A stretch of 64,000 nucleotides of DNA from Larix kaempferi (Eukaryota > Streptophyta > Pinopsida > Pinales > Pinaceae), in NCBI GenBank assembly GCA_027924585.1, contig BSBM01000059.1, forward strand, positions 6,234,786 through 6,298,785, written 5' to 3'. The position numbers and the translations under genes are program-made. Positions 46,268 to 57,587 of this stretch are shown piece after piece. The notes below the pieces were generated by a model. That model had not been told where the DNA came from, made no database searches, and was given only the letters and a program-made list of their open reading frames with translations. The first letter of the stretch is position 1. Every line of letters begins with the position of its first letter.

Positions 46268-46471
46268 CTGTGTATGTGAAGGAGGAAGACGTTAGAACAT
46301 TCACAATCAAGGCAATGGACAATCCCAAAACTATGAACAAGACTTTATACCTAAGACTTCATGCGAACACTCTGTCCTTCAATGAGCCTGTGGCCCTTTG
46401 GTAGAAGAATATTGGCAAGACTCTGTAGATGGTCTATGTCCCTGAAGAGCAGGTTGTCAAATTAATTGCAG
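46268..46471 (+). pseudogene. Phenylcoumaran benzylic ether/isoflavone reductase-like exon
   Basis: After TGCAATGCAG the exon reads AVYVKEEDVRTFTIKAMDNP, then KTMNKTLYLRLHANTLSFNE, PVALW, a stop, KNIGKTL, a stop, and MVYVPEEQVVKLIA, ending at GCAG|GTCAGT. This matches the PCBER/isoflavone-reductase-like NmrA family segment 'kEEDIgtyTIKavdDPrTLNKtlylRppaNtLSfNElValWEkKIGKtLekvYVpEEq'. Both in-frame TAG codons replace a Glu. These NADPH-dependent reductases act in lignan and neolignan metabolism, which is prominent in conifers. No other exon of the gene was found nearby, so this is an isolated dead exon. Confidence 0.85.
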
Positions 46472-47825
46472 GTCAGTAGTTGTAAAGCCTAATTTTTAAA
46501 AAAAAATTCACACTTTTTTTTTTTCAAAATTCAACCAATCCAACAAATTTGGAACATAATTTTTCAGAAATTTTAATCATTGGCTTGTCCTAACCTACTT
46601 TGTCAAAATAATGGTTTCTCAAGTAAACGTCACCTTAAGACATTGCACTCTATTTAAGCATCAAATTTCCGATCTTATAACTATTTTTAGATGTGATCAT
46701 TCTTGAAGAGATTAGACATACTAGAAACAACTCAGAAAACTAAATTCCATTCAAAACAAGAGTTAATAACACTAACGAGAAGCCTATCCATGCAATTGGT
46801 CAAACCTTTAAAGTATTTCAGAGATGATGCAAACGTATCCATCGAATGTTTCAGAGCTAATGATGAAAACGTTTCTCAATACCTCCATATAGCTGGCTAG
46901 GTTATTCGGGTTTCAAGTTAAATCTATGGCTAGATTCCCTTTTTATGTATTTTGAAGCATGCTCAAGTTAAATTTATGGCTAGATTCCTCTTTTTTTTTT
47001 TAAGCGTGCTACTTAAAATGCAGATTCAACAAACGACTATTCAAGATCATGGTCTAGAGAGAAGTAAACTGTGACCAGTAGAAGCTTGCACATTTATACA
47101 TTGAATATCACATGCTGAAATGTTAGTTTTTCTAATTCTAATAATTTCAATTATGCATTGGATAGTGAATATGTTCGTTTGCATTATTAGCTATAATTTG
47201 ATGAGACATTAGCTGGCTAGTAATTATCTCTTGCAGGTTGGTTATGTCCGCAATACTAGTATTTGCAATCTGAATAGTTGTGCTTGTTGTTGCTTTTAAA
47301 TTTTTTCATTGTAAATTTAAAGTTCCATGATGAATTTTCATAATTATTTCTTTCTGTGTTATGCAAATTTGATTTAAAGAATTTTTTATTTTTCAAAATT
47401 TTGAGTTTTTTTTTTTGCACATAAATTTTAATAGCAAAAACACAATATAGACATTGCCACTTCGTATCTCTTGTTTTGCAATAGCCACAAATTTATTTCA
47501 TTAATGTTGGATTTGGATTCATTAATATTGGATTTGGAGGTGCTGTCATACTGCTGTACACATCTCGCCCTAGCAACACATGGATAAAAGGCGACCACTT
47601 GGAATTTCGTTGCAACTTGCAATGTTGTTGTCAGCTCAGAGACAACTAAATTTATGTGTGGGATAAAAGATGAGTTATGCCTGCCTTTTTTTAATTCTAA
47701 ACACGAATATTATAGAATCATATGTCTCGTGTCATGTTTATACTTACATTCCATAACTGTTCTTTTGCCCCAATACAACTGCACATAGTGATATTAGTTG
47801 GAAATGCCACTACACATGGATTATT
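46472..47825. other. AT-rich DNA, no gene
   Basis: Includes poly-T runs near 46,510 and 46,990. TTCAAGTTAAAT(C/T)TATGGCTAGATTCC repeats at about 46,914 and 46,964. Confidence 0.45.
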
Positions 47826-47953
47826 GGTTCATATTTATATCAATTCGGTTGATTTTACATTCAAGTTAAATTACAAAATATTATGAGATGGTTCATATTT
47901 ATATCAATTCGGTTGATTTTACATTCAAGTTAAATTACAAAATATTATGAGAA
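47826..47953. repeat. Exact tandem duplication, two copies of 64 bp
   Basis: GGTTCATATTTATATCAATT begins at 47,826 and 47,890. I see no difference between the copies, so this is a very recent event in an otherwise decayed region. Confidence 0.93.
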
Positions 47954-48149
47954 ATCATAGGATATTGATTGTATAAGTGCAAAGTTTAAATATTTTATTT
48001 TAATATAAAATGAAAATGATATTTCAAATTAAAATAATATATTGTGTGGGGAATATATGAAATAGATAGTTATGTCAAATAAGAAAATTAATTGTGAATA
48101 TAAAAAGAGGAGTTCAAACTGTTATGATTTTATCATCTTTCTTGTTTTA

Positions 48150-48440
48150 AATTGCATAAACTTAATATATAACCAATAAAACAAAGTAAAAAATTCCTTT
48201 TTAATATGTAAGCATGAGATGAATAAGAAGATGAGTATCTACTATTATAATTTCATGTACAAGATAAACAAAACATATTTCCTATTTTAATTTGCATAAA
48301 CCTAGATCTAACCCATAAAACAAAGTAAAAAATTCTTTTATATCTAATTGCAAGATTTAGTGAGATTACCCTAGAACTAACCCATAAAATAAATTAAAAA
48401 ATTCTTTTATATCTACTTGCAAGATTCAGTGAGATTAAAG
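48150..48440. repeat. Diverged tandem copies of about 65 bp
   Basis: The block ACCCATAAAACAAAGTAAAA-AATTCTTTTATATCTA-TTGCAAGATT-AGTGAGATTA occurs twice (about 48,305 and 48,370). A partial relative (ACCAATAAAACAAAGTAAAA) is near 48,171. Confidence 0.8.
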
Positions 48441-49254
48441 CATGTAAAATGACATTAAATCAACACAAGTAAATGAGGAAAAAAATAGATTCTATCAATA
48501 AAAAAGAAATTACATATAAGAAATCTATATACCTTTGTGATGATAATCTTTCTTCTCCTTGTTGTTTGCTCCTCTTCAAGTCTCTCTTGTGTTCAATGGT
48601 ATTCAATATTTCCAAACAATCATATTCTTTGTAATCAACCATAAGCAAATTGGGCCTTTGAAAGCAAGGGTGCAAATAGAGATACCTTTGAATGAAAATA
48701 GGAGAATCAAACTAGTGTAAGTTTAGTACTATCCAACACTACTACAACATAAGTAATTTTACTCATTGTAGGAAAAATGTGATGAAATGACATATGTATT
48801 CAGTTATGCATTAAACACAATTTTACAATGCAAAAGTGTTGTTGCAATTTCCTTGTTTGGAGTTAGTGGAGACTTCATACTTGAATATTGTGGAAACAAT
48901 TTTGGTTTACTAGAAATTTCGTAGGTTACCCATTGAGTGACAGGCATTTGTGACAAAAAAAAAGAATATTCCACTTCTTTTAGATTTCCTTGAATCTTTT
49001 GTTCCAATTTATATAGTTTAATATGATTAATATAATTTTTTATTGGGAGGGAGGGTTTGGGATTTATTAGGAGATTGGTATTTTCAAGAAGGGTTTTGGA
49101 TATGGAAAAATATTATAGATATTTGGGTTTCGATGCTACATTTTGTGAATTTAAGAGAAAATTTTCCCTGGACAGGTTTCATTAATAAAGAATTAAAATA
49201 AATTAAACAAGAAATAAAAAACAATGCAAGGGTTTAGGGAATTGGGCTTATTTA
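48441..49254. other. AT-rich DNA, no gene
   Basis: Short minus-strand frames (48,460-48,675; 48,804-49,007) have no recognised domain. Confidence 0.45.
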
Positions 49255-49965
49255 TGTCTCCTCTTTTGATTATCTTTCTTCCTCTTCTTCAATTTCCAAG
49301 TCATCCTTCATCTTCCTCTCTTTCCCCAATTTTGCATTCCAGTTTCTCTTTCTCTTCTCCTTCTCCTAGTCTTGTTTTCCACCTCCTCCTTCCACCTCAT
49401 TTTCTCTCTTCCTTCCTCTTCCTCCTCCTTCCTTCTTCTCATCTTCCTCTTCCTCTCCCCTTTTCTCTTCCTTCCTCCTCCTCCTCTTCTTTTTCCCTCT
49501 TCCTCACCTCCTTACCCCCTCTTCCTCCCCTCCTCCCCCAACCTTCCTCTTCCTCTTCCTCTTCTCTCCTCCCCCACCCTTCCTCTTCCTCTTTTTCCTG
49601 AAATACTCCTTCCTAATTTTTTTTCTTCCAAATCCTCTTTATCTCCTCATCATCATTCCTTATTTTTTATTTTCATTTCTTATCATCATCATCATCTTCT
49701 TCTCTTGTTTTTCAACTCTATATTATTCTTTTATTATTCAATCTCCACCTCTTCCTTTTCTTCCCCTCCTTCACCCTCTTCCTCTTCTTCTTCCCCTACT
49801 CCTCTCTCTTCTTATTTTATTCCCCTTCTCCATCCTTCTTTTTCTCTTTATTCTTCCTTTTCCTTTCTCCTCTCTTCCATACTATCATACCTCTCCCCCA
49901 TTCTTTTCTCTTCTCTTATCTCCCCATTTTCCCTCTTCCTTTATGTCCCCTCATTTCCTTGAGAC
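49255..49965. repeat. Polypyrimidine tract of about 700 bp
   Basis: The plus strand is almost entirely C and T (CTTCCTCCTCC-type runs), with only sparse A and very few G. The 125- and 196-codon Ser/Pro/Leu/Phe frames here (49,224-49,601 and 49,372-49,962) are consequences of composition, not genes. Confidence 0.95.
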
Positions 49966-50389
49966 TGGTAGAATACCCAATGCTATATTTTTGCACATAG
50001 AAGAGTTAAGTTTTGAATAAAATAATGTTAGTGAATATTCTATCTAGAATTTATCTATGTGTATGGTGCAATGTATTTTTTTGGTTATTGCATTTATATT
50101 CTAAATGTTTTGTACTAAGTCTCTAATTATGTTATAATCGTGTATTTACCTTGTCCTTTTATCCTTTCATAACATTTAAAATATTAGTTTAGGTGGATCA
50201 TAATATAAAGTTCATAATGATGTTTATGAGACAAATGGTGTGGAAACCTAAAAAGTGAAAAAACAAATAGAAATCAATGATAAAACAATAAAAGTATTCA
50301 ATGATATGATATTTGATTATATATTTTGTTTATGCATAAGAATCAAATCATTATGGATGGAAAACCCTCATATCTCTGACGAAGTCAAT

Positions 50390-50660
50390 CCACTACTACA
50401 ACTAGAGGTAACTTTTATCTTTGTCAAAAAAATAATTTCCGTATGTTTATTATCATCAAATTCAAGGAAAAATCATGCTTATAATTTATGATTTTACTTA
50501 TTTTAAGTATTTAATAGAAAATCATCTACTGCAACTAGAAATAACTTTTATCTTGTCAAAAAACAATTCATTATTTTCTTTGTTTATTGTCAAATTCAAG
50601 AAAAATCATGCCTGTAATTTAGGATTTTACTTATTTTAAGTATTCAATAGAAATAACCGA
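50390..50660. repeat. Tandem duplication, about 133-bp unit, diverged
   Basis: ACTACAACTAGAGGTAACTTTTATC near 50,395 recurs as ACTGCAACTAGAAATAACTTTTATC near 50,528. Both continue to GATTTTACTTATTTTAAGTA. Confidence 0.85.
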
Positions 50661-52560
50661 TGGGTGATTATGTACTAGTTCCTTATTGGCAAAATGAATT
50701 ATACTTCACTTTTATGGAAATAAAGTGTCAGGAGCATGGGCGTGAGTGAAGTGATTAAGAACTAAAAGATGCCCAAAAGAGAAATTATGTAAAGATGGTA
50801 AAGGACTTGCATTTGTAGTCTCTTAAACCTTTCAAATGGTTTTTGTTGTGAAGATGTGAGCTCCAAGGGATGCCTCAACATCTATTGTGATGAAGAAAAC
50901 ATTGAGGGTAGCTTTGAACTCCTTGAAAATACCATCTCAACCCAACAAGTTGCCCTATTTTTTGTTGACAATAGAAATACATGATATCTTCCTCCACTTT
51001 GTTGTGAACACCTATCCCCCTTTCTATGAATGTAGGGTGTAAGATCTCTTCAAGTATTGGATTTCCTTGTCTATCTTAAATCAAACTATATATATTAATC
51101 AAAGTGGTGGTGCTCAATGGTAGATTAGTGGTTCCTATCCCTCAATTGCCCAGGGTCCAAATCATTAATTAAGAATTGGAACCATAATCATAGTGGACAA
51201 ATGTATGTAGTGGATCTATCTCCCATGGTCTATTTTTCCAATTCGATGGCCTCTAGTTGAAGCCAAAAGATTTCACCAATGGATATCAATGACAGGGAAA
51301 CAAAAAATAATCTTAAATCCTTTAGCTATTAATGTAGAATTTTTTGTTCATTATTAAATTTGATCTCACAAAAGATGGACACTGGATCCTCAACTCCAAC
51401 CCCTAGTTTTGGGACAAGGCATGGCTCTGCATCAATCCATGGACTCCCAACCTTTAATCTAGCATCATACTCTCTTTACTCCATGGAACTCCAACCTTTA
51501 ATCTAGCATCATACTCTCTTTAAACCACTCATGTAAAAGTAAGAGCTCCTGGCATCCCACTACACTTCTAGTGTTTTGATTCATTGCAAGGGATAGGAAA
51601 TGAATTAGGAAGTTTTCATTTTAGGAGTAAATAAATGTAGTGAAGGTATATGAGGCATTGACACGGTATAAAAGAATTTCTAGTTCAGATTTAATTAGTA
51701 AGTGAGATGGTTTCTCTATGATAAAATTATAGGGGCATTAATTTCTCTCAAACAAATTGAGACAACGAATACATAGTGAGCTTTTGAATGTTTGGAGCTT
51801 TATACCCATGCATCCTCCACCATCCAATGTGGTTTGCTTGAGTTACACTTTTACTAGTTTGCTTTGGCATGGGCCGTGTCACTTTCAACACTAGTAGTGG
51901 CAAGACAATTGATGATCATTTGGTTTTCCTATAGGAGCTGCTTGTTGTATCACTCCAATGCGCTTGCGTCAATGATAGAGTAGAGGTGGATTGTGAAACC
52001 ACAAATAATAACTCTTGTAAATTTGTGCAATTTCACTTGTGGAATGTTGTGCATTAGTCTTAAGTGTCCCTAGCAACAACGACTGCTAGTAAGCCTTAAC
52101 GTGTATATGTACTTAGGTGCTAGTAAGTCTCGATGACAAACAATAATTTTGTGTTTTATGAATAGCATCAGCCACAAAACTCTTCTTATCACAATGAAAA
52201 CATGTGACCATGACATCTCTTAAACCACAAAAGAAACATGTGCAAAATAAAATGTAACATTAAGAGTCTATATAGAGGCAACCAACAACAATGTAGCCAT
52301 TTACATCTAGCGGTATGGATGAATATGAGTTTTATTTGAGTCATGGCTGTTGAAATGAGCAATTAAATTAAAATTTATTTTGAATAGCATGTTGTTGATA
52401 GGAATTCTATGTGAGTTCATGACATGGCTCCTAAGTTATGAAGACAAGCTCATATCAAAATAGAAAACCATTTGCCAAAGTAATTTGCTCATATCAAAAT
52501 TGCAACAACACCTGGCAATGGCAATGTCGGGGACATTGCCACCATGTGGCTCTTGTTTTT
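50661..52560. other. Intergenic end of the 10-kb insertion
   Basis: No gene. A 44-bp tandem duplication, CCAACCTTTAATCTAGCATC at 51,447 and 51,491, is the only clear structure. Confidence 0.5.
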
Positions 52561-53224
52561 TATATCAAAATATGTATCGTTTAATATTTTTATGTTTTTT
52601 TTTCTAAAATTGTATTCAATGAATTTAATGCATGTACCATAATTATTAATAAATCAAATCAAAAAATAGGAGTCCATCAATATATTTCCAATCCCGAAGC
52701 CCGATCGATCCTTGTGCGGGCGACGCGGTGGTTGGCACTAGCAGCTCTCCATACGACCTTGGAAAATTCTGGCGGAAGGACAAACCCTCCCTTGCCGAGT
52801 TCCGACGACACACTTCAACTCACGCGCATGTAAACTGCCACGCGGCCATTCAAAAGGGAGTGGCACGACGATGGAGTACTTATTATTACCAGCTCTCCCG
52901 TGTCTCGCACACAATCTTCATTTTCTGCTTCTGCTTTTCACTTACAGACTAGAAGGACGAAGAAGACCAGTTGGTTGGTTGCTCTTTACCCACAGACTAA
53001 CAAGAGGGAAGGAAGGCCAGTGAGTGAAGCAGTAAATCACTTCGTTTACTCGCAGTCTGGCACGATGGAAGAAGCTGCTCGGTTTCCCAGGCGACTTTAA
53101 CAGGCGTCCAGTTTGGCCTTGCATCGTCCAGAGAAATTGTAAGTGAATGCACGAAATAGAGAAGAGTAGAGTAATGGGAACTCGAAATTGTAAGCGAATG
53201 CACGAAATTCTGAGTCAAATAATC
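52561..53224. repeat. Segment B, copy 1, of the 2.6-kb direct duplication
   Basis: Near-identity with 61,018-61,737. Includes a GC-rich promoter-like stretch from about 52,690 (CCCGATCGATCCTTG) and the exon at 53,065. This copy has an extra tandem unit, AAATTGTAAGTGAATGCACG, near 53,134 and 53,187. Confidence 0.92.
53065..53138 (+). pseudogene. Exon 1 of an RNA polymerase largest-subunit gene (Pol IV/V-like), copy 1
   Basis: ATG at 53,065 reads MEEAARFP, then slips one base and continues ATLTGVQFGLASSREI up to ATT|GTAAGT. This matches the N-terminus of multisubunit RNA polymerase largest subunits, best the plant Pol IV/V type (NRPD1/NRPE1: M-E-E..., then a G-T-L-T-x-I/V-x-F-x-L/I block and ...x-x-E-I). 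In these polymerases the subunit acts in RNA-directed DNA methylation. The one-base slip is shared with the second copy at 61,589, so it predates the duplication or reflects an error in my alignment. No later exon of this gene was found. Confidence 0.5.
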
Positions 53225-53468
53225 TATTTTAACTCTGTTGAAACTCATTTTCATGCCAATTCAGTTGGAAACCACCCTTGAACTCTCAATGTTAAGAATG
53301 TGTGTATGTAATTCAAGTTAAACAAAATATAGCACTTGTTTTTTCATTTTTTGGTTGGTGGTACTCTTTTTAACCAGTTATCAGCCTTAACAACTCTCTC
53401 ATTCTTGGTAATGAGCAACGTTAATTTTCTTGTTCTAAGCATTGAAGATTCTCGACAAAACCTGAGGT

Positions 53469-53496
53469 GGGGTTGGCTGGGGTGGGGTGGGGTGGG
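53469..53496 (+). other. G-quadruplex-capable G-run cluster
   Basis: Five runs of three or four G (53,469-72, 79-82, 84-87, 89-92, 94-96) separated by one to six bases, in an otherwise AT-rich context. Confidence 0.85.
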
Positions 53497-53824
53497 ATGA
53501 TGAAGGTTTAATAAACTTATTTGATCAATTCACGAACTAAACTGTTTTCCTGGAAAGTTTACACCCAAAGACTAAATAATTGACATTGTACGGGAAAGGG
53601 CTCTTTTGTTGAAAGACAGAAACCAGGCACGATCCAGGGTCATTTCCCCAAAGTAGCAACATGCATACATTTTAACAGTGGACCAGAGAATTGCCAATTC
53701 CACAGTAACTCTAAAAATCAGGGTTGTTGTAACTTCTCTGAAGTTTCCTAGAAATTTAAAATTTTGTACATCGTCTTCATCTTTTAGGTTATTGCAATGA
53801 CCAGCCTTGCTTGTCGCATCACTA

Positions 53825-54110
53825 ATGTGAAGGATGGTGTCGTCATCGTCGCAGATAGTTTAGACTACAATACGCTTTTTTTTCCATAAAGGCAGTGAAT
53901 TCCGATAGCTAGTATTAAGTTCTAATTTCACCATAAGATGTTTATAGTTATTTAATCAGAAAGGTTTAACGCGCATGAGAGTATTACTTAATTGGAAGGC
54001 ATGTTTTAAAATATAAAGGATGGTGCCGCCATTGTCGCAGATAGTTTAGACTACAATACGCGTTTTCTTTCATAAAGACAGTGAAATCCAATAGCTAGTT
54101 AGTAGTAAGT
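53825..54110. repeat. Diverged duplication, about 186-bp offset
   Basis: AAGGATGGTGTCGTCATCGTCGC at 53,830 recurs as AAGGATGGTGCCGCCATTGTCGC at 54,016. Both are followed by AGATAGTTTAGACTACAATACGC and an AGCTAGT-AGTTC stretch. Confidence 0.88.
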
Positions 54111-54167
54111 TCAAATAGTATATTCCTAGTTATGTTTACCTGTGGATTGATTATTGTCTTTCTGCAG

Positions 54168-54714
54168 ATCTGGGCAATGGCTATTGGCAAGAATACAGAA
54201 ATGCTGGCAACTGGTGGCAGTGATTCTCTTGTCAATTTGTGGCATGATTGCACTGCTATAGACGACGAGGAGGCTCTGCTCAAAGAGGTATGCTGGGTGA
54301 TTATCAGTTTGAAATTTAAGAATGCTAATATGCAATTTGTAAGTATCAGAATTGTAGCAGTGATTTTGATGACGGTGAATTTGTCCTACTTGTGTGGTTT
54401 CTCAGAGTTGTCTTTTCTGAAGAAAGACATTGATTCTTGTTATTTTGTTGTAGCCTTAGTCTAATATGCAATCCTTAACTTATTTGTCTGGTACATTTTT
54501 GTTAAAAGTATACTTCTTGATATATGCTTCTCTGGTTCAGGAGGAAGCAGCATTGAAAGACCAGGAACTAGTAAATGCTCTTGCAGATACTGACTATGTG
54601 AAAGCAATTCAACTTGCATTTGAATTAAGAAGACCTTATAAGCTCCTTAATGTCTTTACTGAACTGTATGCAGAGAATGTGATCTCTGTGAATGAGATGC
54701 TTGCTCCTAGATGA
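54168..54714 (+). pseudogene. UTP13/TORMOZ-like gene fragment, two exons
   Basis: Exon 54,168-54,287 (120 nt, after TTTCTGCAG) encodes IWAMAIGKNTEMLATGGSDS, LVNLWHDCTAIDDEEALLKE: the last WD40 blade. Exon 54,541-54,714 (after TGGTTCAG, phase 0) encodes EEAALKDQELVNALADTDYV, KAIQLAFELRRPYKLLNVFT: the start of the Utp13 domain. This order and wording match plant TORMOZEMBRYO DEFECTIVE/UTP13, a nucleolar small-subunit processome component in 18S rRNA maturation. The second exon leaves the family after ELYAEN and stops at 54,712. The upstream WD40 exons and the rest of the Utp13 domain are absent, so this is a fragment. Confidence 0.88.
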
Positions 54715-54869
54715 AAGATTGTAAGGTTTCGACCTTTTTAATCCACTAAGAATTCCATGCAATTTTATAGACCCAATGGAAATAATCTATGATATTTTTA
54801 ACTATGAAAAGGTTTTATACACCTATGCATCACATTGACTAGTTTCATGGAACCATGTTGACCTTCATA

Positions 54870-57587
54870 GTGGAAATGATACCATGAATTCGGGCCTTAC
54901 TGCGCTGAAGAGTCATAGCATCTTTCCACAAGCATATTGGTATTGGATAGGAGCTGGTGCTTTGTTGGGGTTTCCATTACTCTTCAATATGCTTCTTAAC
55001 TTGGGCTCTTGCATATCTAAATCGTGAGTTGTTTCACTACACACGGTACCTGCAATTCTCTTTTTGTTCATATTTATTTTACCAAATATTTTCCCATATG
55101 AAATGATATGGGATTTGTTTGTGTGTAGCTCTTGGGAAATCTCAAGCTGTCATTTCTCAGGAAGTTTTTAAGTAAATGCAAACCCAACAAAATGGTACAG
55201 AGCAAGGGCTCAATACAAGAGCATCAAGCTCAAGAAAGGGATCTTTCTCACGTTCCATGTCTTCTGCAGATGCGAATAATTCTTGTAAGAAAGCTATTAA
55301 CCATCTCTTGCTCAGATTTTTTTGAATAAATTAAAATTTAAAGAGTTTAGATAGAAAATGAATTCCATGTTTCTTAGTTCTATAACAAATTCTTCATTGT
55401 TTGGTTATGCAGCTAAAATGCAGATCAAACAAATGAGCAGCCAATCAACTAATCTAGCAGGCGATAATGGGCTGGCTTTGGAGACTGCAACAGGTGTTGC
55501 TCCAAAGCGAGGAATGATTCTTCCATTTCGGCTACTAGCCATGTCTTTTGAAGATGTCAAACACTTTGTTGACATGCCTCCCCTGTATGGAACTTGAGCC
55601 ATGAGACTAGTCTATCATATGATCCAGCTATTGCCAATTTTTAGGAATTCTCTTGCTTGAAAGGTTTGGCTGACTAATCCTGGATTCATCTACAGGAAAT
55701 GAGGGAATAAGGAGTTACTGAAGATAGACTTCGAATGCTCTGAGATGTTACAGGTGCATCCAGACCTGGTGTTCTTACAGCATTGATGGGGGTCAGCGGT
55801 GCAGGGAAGACAACTCTCATGGATGTCTTAACTGGAAGGAAGACTGGAGGATATATCGAGAGTGATATATAGATCTCTGGATTTCCCAAAAAGCAAGAAA
55901 CCTTTGCTCAGATTTTTGGTTACTGTGAGCGGAATGATATACATTCTCCACAGGTCATTATTCGGGAATCAGTGTTATATTCAGCATTTCTCCATCTTCC
56001 AAAGGATGTTGACAAAGAAACCAAAGTTGTATGTCTACAAAACTAATCAATTTTTCTTATTTGACATGGTGCCAAATTGTCATTTTACTGACCTGCAAAA
56101 GATTCAATTTACAGTCCTTTTTTGATGACGTCAAAGGACTTGTGGAATTAGACAATTTAAGGGATGCATTGGTAGCCTACCTAGTGTGACTGGATTGTTA
56201 ACTGAACAAAGGAAAAGGCTAACAATAGCTGTGCAGCTTGTTTCATATCCTTCTATAATTTTCATGGATGATCCCACTTCTAGTTTGGATGCCAGAGCAG
56301 CTGCGATTGTTATGCGAACTGTTCATAATACAGTATATACTGGAAGGACTGTTGTCTGTAACATTCATCAGCCTAGCATTGACATCTTTGAAGCCTTTGA
56401 TGAGGTAAACCAAGGTCTAGATTCTAAGATAACTTATATTGTTTCTTTCAGAGTGGTGTTGATTTATGACTGACCTTCCATAATGGGTTCAACTATTGTT
56501 GATGAAAAGAGGAGGGCAAGTCATTTACTTCGGACCACTGGGCCGGAATTCTCATAAGATTTTTGAATACTTTGAGGTAACCACTTGGAAAAGTCCTGCA
56601 GTCATTATAAAAGGATCATTTTGAACAGAGCACTGCTAATTTATTGCCTAAATGTGAGTTAATTTTCTTACTTTCATCGCGACAAATTGCAGGCTATTCC
56701 CAGAGTCCCAAATATCAAAGATAAATACAACCTAGCTACATGGATGTTGGAAGTTAGCTCTGTTGATTTCAAACATCATTTGGGGATAGACATTGCAGAG
56801 CATTACAAAAACTCTTCCCTCCACAAGTAAGCATTAAAGTCATCCATGTTTTATCACTAGAATCTTTTTGCTTATAATAGCTATCATTACAACAAGTCTA
56901 CAAGATACAAAGATATCAACTTCAAACTCACATCCTAACATTTCATCCCTTTCCTTGCAAATAAAGGCGGAACAGAGACTTGGTTAAAGAGATCAAAACT
57001 TCTTCTCCGGGAGCAAAGGATCTATACTTTGCTACCTAGTAGTCACAATCTTTCTTCGGATAGTTCAAGACTTCAAGTCCTGTTTGTGGAAGCAGTGGTG
57101 GAGTTACTAGTGAAGTCCAGATTGTAATGTTGTTCAATACTTCTTCACATTAGTCTGTTCTCTACTCTTTGGAACAATCTTTTGGAAAGTCAGCACAAAA
57201 AGGTATGTACTTCAGATTTAACTTTGTAAGACAGAATACTGCCCAAAACATTAAGTTGCTTGGATAGGAAAATCACCAAAATGTTTGATGCTCTCATTTT
57301 GTATGGTATAAACTCTTCTCAGACACTAAGAAATAGATTAACTGCATATCAGGGACAACATCAATGATCTCTTTATCGTTGTGGGGACGGTTTAACAGTA
57401 CGTAGATATTACTACCCCAATAGACATAATGGGTGTCGGATCAAAACCACTGAATAAATTTGAGGACTACTTCGGATACAAGCATGATTTCTTGGGTGTA
57501 GTCGGAGTTGTCCTAGTGGGGTTTTATGTTTCCTTTGCAGTTGTGTTTTCTTTCTGTATCAAGGTATTGAACTTCCAACAAAGGTGA
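54870..57587 (+). pseudogene. PDR-type ABCG transporter, C-terminal half, decayed
   Basis: Exon-by-exon similarity to plant pleiotropic drug resistance (full-size ABCG) transporters. 54,884-55,025: end of the first membrane half (AYWYWIGAGALLGFPLLFN). 55,128-55,296: linker (LGKSQAVISQEVF, then a stop). 55,412-55,600: TGVAPKRGMILPFRLLAMSF. 55,697-56,030: Walker [21 protein letters not shown]. 56,107-56,404: signature and Walker B ([35 protein letters not shown]-loop [15 protein letters not shown]). 56,500-56,576: [20 protein letters not shown]. 56,693-56,826: [20 protein letters not shown]. 56,968-57,060: LVKEIKTSSPGAKDLYFAT. 57,356-57,587: C-terminal FGYKHDFLGVVGVVLVGFYV to VLNFQQR and the stop. 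At least five stops and one or more frameshifts break it. Most of the second membrane domain is missing between about 57,200 and 57,350. These proteins export terpenoids and other compounds at the plasma membrane. Confidence 0.93.

Larger units (their letters stand above)
42485..52560. other. 10-kb insertion that splits duplicated copy 1
   Basis: The other copy (59,122-61,737) is continuous across this point, whereas here 10,076 bp intervene. The insertion is flanked by a 34-bp direct repeat (42,451-42,484 and 52,561-52,594, two differences) that occurs once at 61,018-61,051. It holds a reductase exon relic, a pyrimidine tract and tandem repeats, described separately. Its ends (TCCCCGAAGGGGATC at the left) show no LTR or TIR that I can match. 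Confidence 0.75.

Noticed and set aside
49224-49962. 125- and 196-codon Ser/Pro/Leu-rich open frames
   Set aside because: They follow directly from the polypyrimidine tract: a CT-only strand has no stop codons. There is no domain.
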